A stretch of 14,970 nt of DNA from MFWN01 sp964594115. GTDB taxonomy: Archaea; Nanobdellota; Nanobdellia; Pacearchaeales; GW2011-AR1. Below, piece by piece: positions 13,722 to 14,970 of the stretch (position 1 is its first letter; each line of letters starts with the position of its first letter). The DNA lies in assembly GCA_964594115.1 (NCBI GenBank), contig CAZQLD010000019.1, forward strand, positions 1 to 14,970, in the 5' to 3' direction. A program made the translations under genes and the position numbers. The notes beneath the pieces are model-generated. The model was not told the origin of the DNA. It ran no database searches and was given only the letters and a program-made list of their open reading frames with translations.

Positions 13722-14549
13722 CTATTTTAAACTATCGACAATTGTCTTAATTTCTTCTATATCTTTTGTTAAAGAAGATTTTTTCTGAATTTCCCTTAAT
13801 GCATCAATATACCTCTGAACCTTATTTACCAACTTCTCAACTTCTGCTTTTTCTGCTAATCCCCCCATCTTATCTTTTAAAAAACCTGCATCCTTTGAAT
13901 TCTGGTCTATTCCTACTTTCATTTCATTAACCTTAGATTCAAATTCATCTAGTACCTGGAACTTTGTCCTCATCTCCGAGTAAATAGTCTCAACCTTATC
14001 TGTATTTATGGCTATTTTTGACTCAATTTTCTTAATCTCAATCAATTCTCTCTTAACCTCTTCGCTTAATTTAACGATTTCTTCTACTCCCCTAAAAAAC
14101 TCTATTTTCTTTTTTGTCTCTTTTAATTCTTCCATAACCCTATCCATTATTGACTCATTTCCTTCTAAATTAGCTTTCAAAGCTTCAGCTTTGGCATCTT
14201 GTTTTTGAACCTGAGTCATTATTTTCTCTGGATGAACAGAGTCAACTAAATCATAAGCTTTAATTGCCTTTAATTCAATCTCCTGAATACTTTTATCTCT
14301 TTCAAGAATCATACTTCTTAATTCTCCTATCTGCTCACTCACTCTTGTGAATCTTTCTGTAAAAGACTTTCTTACTTCTGTAAATGCCTCTATACTTGCC
14401 TTCATCCGGTCTATCTCTGTGGAAAGTTTTGTCAAACCAACAGCTGCAGATGCTTCTGATTTTTCCTCTTCCTTTGATTCTGTATTTTCTTCTGGTTTCT
14501 TTTCTTTTCCTGCACCTTCAGATTTTTTCTTTTTTAAGAACTTAAGCAT
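13722..14549 (-). CDS. Cytoplasmic coiled-coil protein (275 aa)
   Basis: The protein has no signal or membrane segment. A Lys/Glu-rich low-complexity start (residues 1-33) is followed by an almost continuous helical, heptad-rich body (about 38-275). A well-patterned central part runs from DRMKASIEAFTEVRKSFTER through RVSEQIGELRSMILERDKSI to KAYDLVDSVHPEKI; this block looks conserved-type rather than random coiled coil. No catalytic motif is visible. The start overlaps the previous gene by 8 nt, with GAGTTG upstream, and the 583-aa membrane protein follows after 7 bp. It may be the cytoplasmic partner of that membrane protein. Archaellum accessory coiled coils (FlaC/D/E) are a possible but unsupported comparison, as their C-terminal motif is not seen. 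Confidence 0.75.
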   Translation of the reverse strand: MLKFLKKKKSEGAGKEKKPEENTESKEEEKSEASAAVGLTKLSTEIDRMKASIEAFTEVRKSFTERFTRVSEQIGELRSMILERDKSIQEIELKAIKAYDLVDSVHPEKIMTQVQKQDAKAEALKANLEGNESIMDRVMEELKETKKKIEFFRGVEEIVKLSEEVKRELIEIKKIESKIAINTDKVETIYSEMRTKFQVLDEFESKVNEMKVGIDQNSKDAGFLKDKMGGLAEKAEVEKLVNKVQRYIDALREIQKKSSLTKDIEEIKTIVDSLK

Positions 14550-14880
14550 TTTTCAACTCTTTTTCTATTTCCTTAAACAAATTTAAAATAACCTTAAAAT
14601 CTCTCTTATGGAAAGTTGCATTGAAAAATTTTATTTTTGAATTGAGTGTGTTTGCCTTAGTTGTTGCAAAAAAAACATCTTTTTTCTGTTCTGTCATTTT
14701 TTTTATTCTTTTCTTTAAATCATAATATTTAATTTCTAAATCTGATTTTATGGAATATTTTATAACTTCTATCTTTTCTCTTCTGTCTTTTACTGTTCTT
14801 AGTTTCTTTAATGTTCCTTTATGAAGTAGTTTTCTAGCAAAATTCATCAACCTTCTTACTTCTTTTTTATCCTCCATCAT
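14542..14880 (-). CDS. Small basic helical protein (112 aa), unknown function
   Basis: The protein is highly charged and predicted all-helical, with NFARKLLHKGTLKKLRTV near the start and KSDLEIKYYDLKKRIKKM, ANTLNSKIKFF and FKVILNLFKEIEKEL later. No signal, membrane segment or known motif is visible; I do not recognise it. It begins with two Met codons (14880, 14877). The TATA-like box at 14898-14906 fits a leaderless start at either. Its frame is also open up to the window edge without a stop (an Arg/Lys-rich stretch), so a longer protein cannot be excluded, but another frame there looks more like a gene end. It overlaps the coiled-coil gene by 8 nt and is probably co-expressed with it. Confidence 0.65.
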   Translation of the reverse strand: MMEDKKEVRRLMNFARKLLHKGTLKKLRTVKDRREKIEVIKYSIKSDLEIKYYDLKKRIKKMTEQKKDVFFATTKANTLNSKIKFFNATFHKRDFKVILNLFKEIEKELKNA

Positions 14881-14897
14881 AAACCAAGGTTTTCTTG

Positions 14898-14906
14898 ATT
14901 TATATT
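14898..14906 (-). promoter_or_regulatory. Possible TATA box of the coiled-coil/cyclase-like unit
   Basis: The minus strand has AATATAAAT, centred 22-25 nt before the paired ATGs at 14880 and 14877. There is no ribosome-binding site before those starts, which fits a leaderless transcript. It lies just after the stop of the upstream frame. Confidence 0.4.
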
Positions 14907-14911
14907 CTTTT

Positions 14912-14970
14912 TCATTTCTTAACTTTCTTCTCCTTCTTTTTTCCTTTCTTTGGTTCCTCTGTTTTCTCTC
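14912..14970 (-). CDS. C-terminal Lys/Glu-rich tail of an upstream gene (partial)
   Basis: One minus-strand frame entering from the window edge reads EKTEEPKKGKKKEKKVKK and stops with TGA at 14912-14914. Such a lysine-rich tail is typical of the ends of archaeal cytosolic or nucleic-acid-binding proteins. The rest of the gene lies outside, so its function cannot be told. Only 18 complete codons are visible and another frame is also open here, so the call is tentative. Confidence 0.4.
   Translation of the reverse strand, partial: EKTEEPKKGKKKEKKVKK

Noticed and set aside
14877..14915. 12-residue reading frame (MKKNINQENLGL) bridging the upstream stop and the 112-aa start
   Set aside because: Although it overlaps both neighbours neatly, it is very short and lies over the candidate TATA box; coding is not supported.
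1..14970. CRISPR arrays, insertion sequences, integrase or phage genes
   Set aside because: No regularly spaced repeats, transposase or integrase motifs, or terminal inverted repeats were seen on either strand.

Overview
The window reads as a stretch of an AT-rich DPANN-type archaeal chromosome (Pacearchaeota/Woesearchaeota-like by protein style; this placement is inference from familiarity with those proteins, not a search). The reasons are small single-domain winged-helix regulators, many signal-anchored beta-sandwich proteins packed with N-glycosylation sequons, archaeal TATA boxes placed 22-28 nt before first start codons, and GGAG ribosome-binding sites only in front of internal operon genes. 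Every supported gene is on the minus strand, so transcription runs from right to left. No RNA gene, CRISPR array, transposase or phage gene was seen, and no gap exceeds about 140 bases.

Right end (14970-11963): the Lys/Glu-rich tail of an upstream gene, then a probable promoter and a three-gene unit: a small basic helical protein (112 aa), a cytoplasmic coiled-coil protein (275 aa), and a single-pass membrane protein (583 aa). The last has extracellular Ig-like domains and a cytoplasmic domain that looks like a degenerate class III nucleotidyl cyclase fold. A 120-bp spacer follows, with a long inverted repeat and the next promoter.

Middle (11842-10613): an AbrB-type DNA-binding protein, an Lrp-type winged helix without its ligand domain, and a signal-anchored surface protein, joined by overlapping reading frames.

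Large operon (10474-2894): an ArsR-like winged-helix regulator, then six membrane or surface genes with overlaps or gaps of 1-12 nt. They are a beta-sandwich surface protein, an Ig-like membrane-anchored protein, a 735-aa Fn3/coiled-coil membrane protein, a 101-aa exported protein, a second beta-sandwich surface protein paralogous to the first, and a polytopic protein with an HExxH zinc-protease-like motif.

Left end (2852-<1): a small winged-helix protein, then a giant signal-anchored surface protein (856+ aa, C terminus outside the window).

The theme is three cassettes that each begin with one or two small DNA-binding proteins, apparently read from a leaderless transcript, followed by exported or surface proteins. 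The big operon is the best candidate for an undescribed system: a regulated set of paralogous glycosylated surface subunits, membrane-anchored Ig-like helpers or anchors, and a membrane metalloprotease. That functional reading is inference. Three gene starts were moved inward from the longest reading frame (to 3976, 8888 and 11368) because stop/start junctions, and at the first two a ribosome-binding site, support the shorter form.
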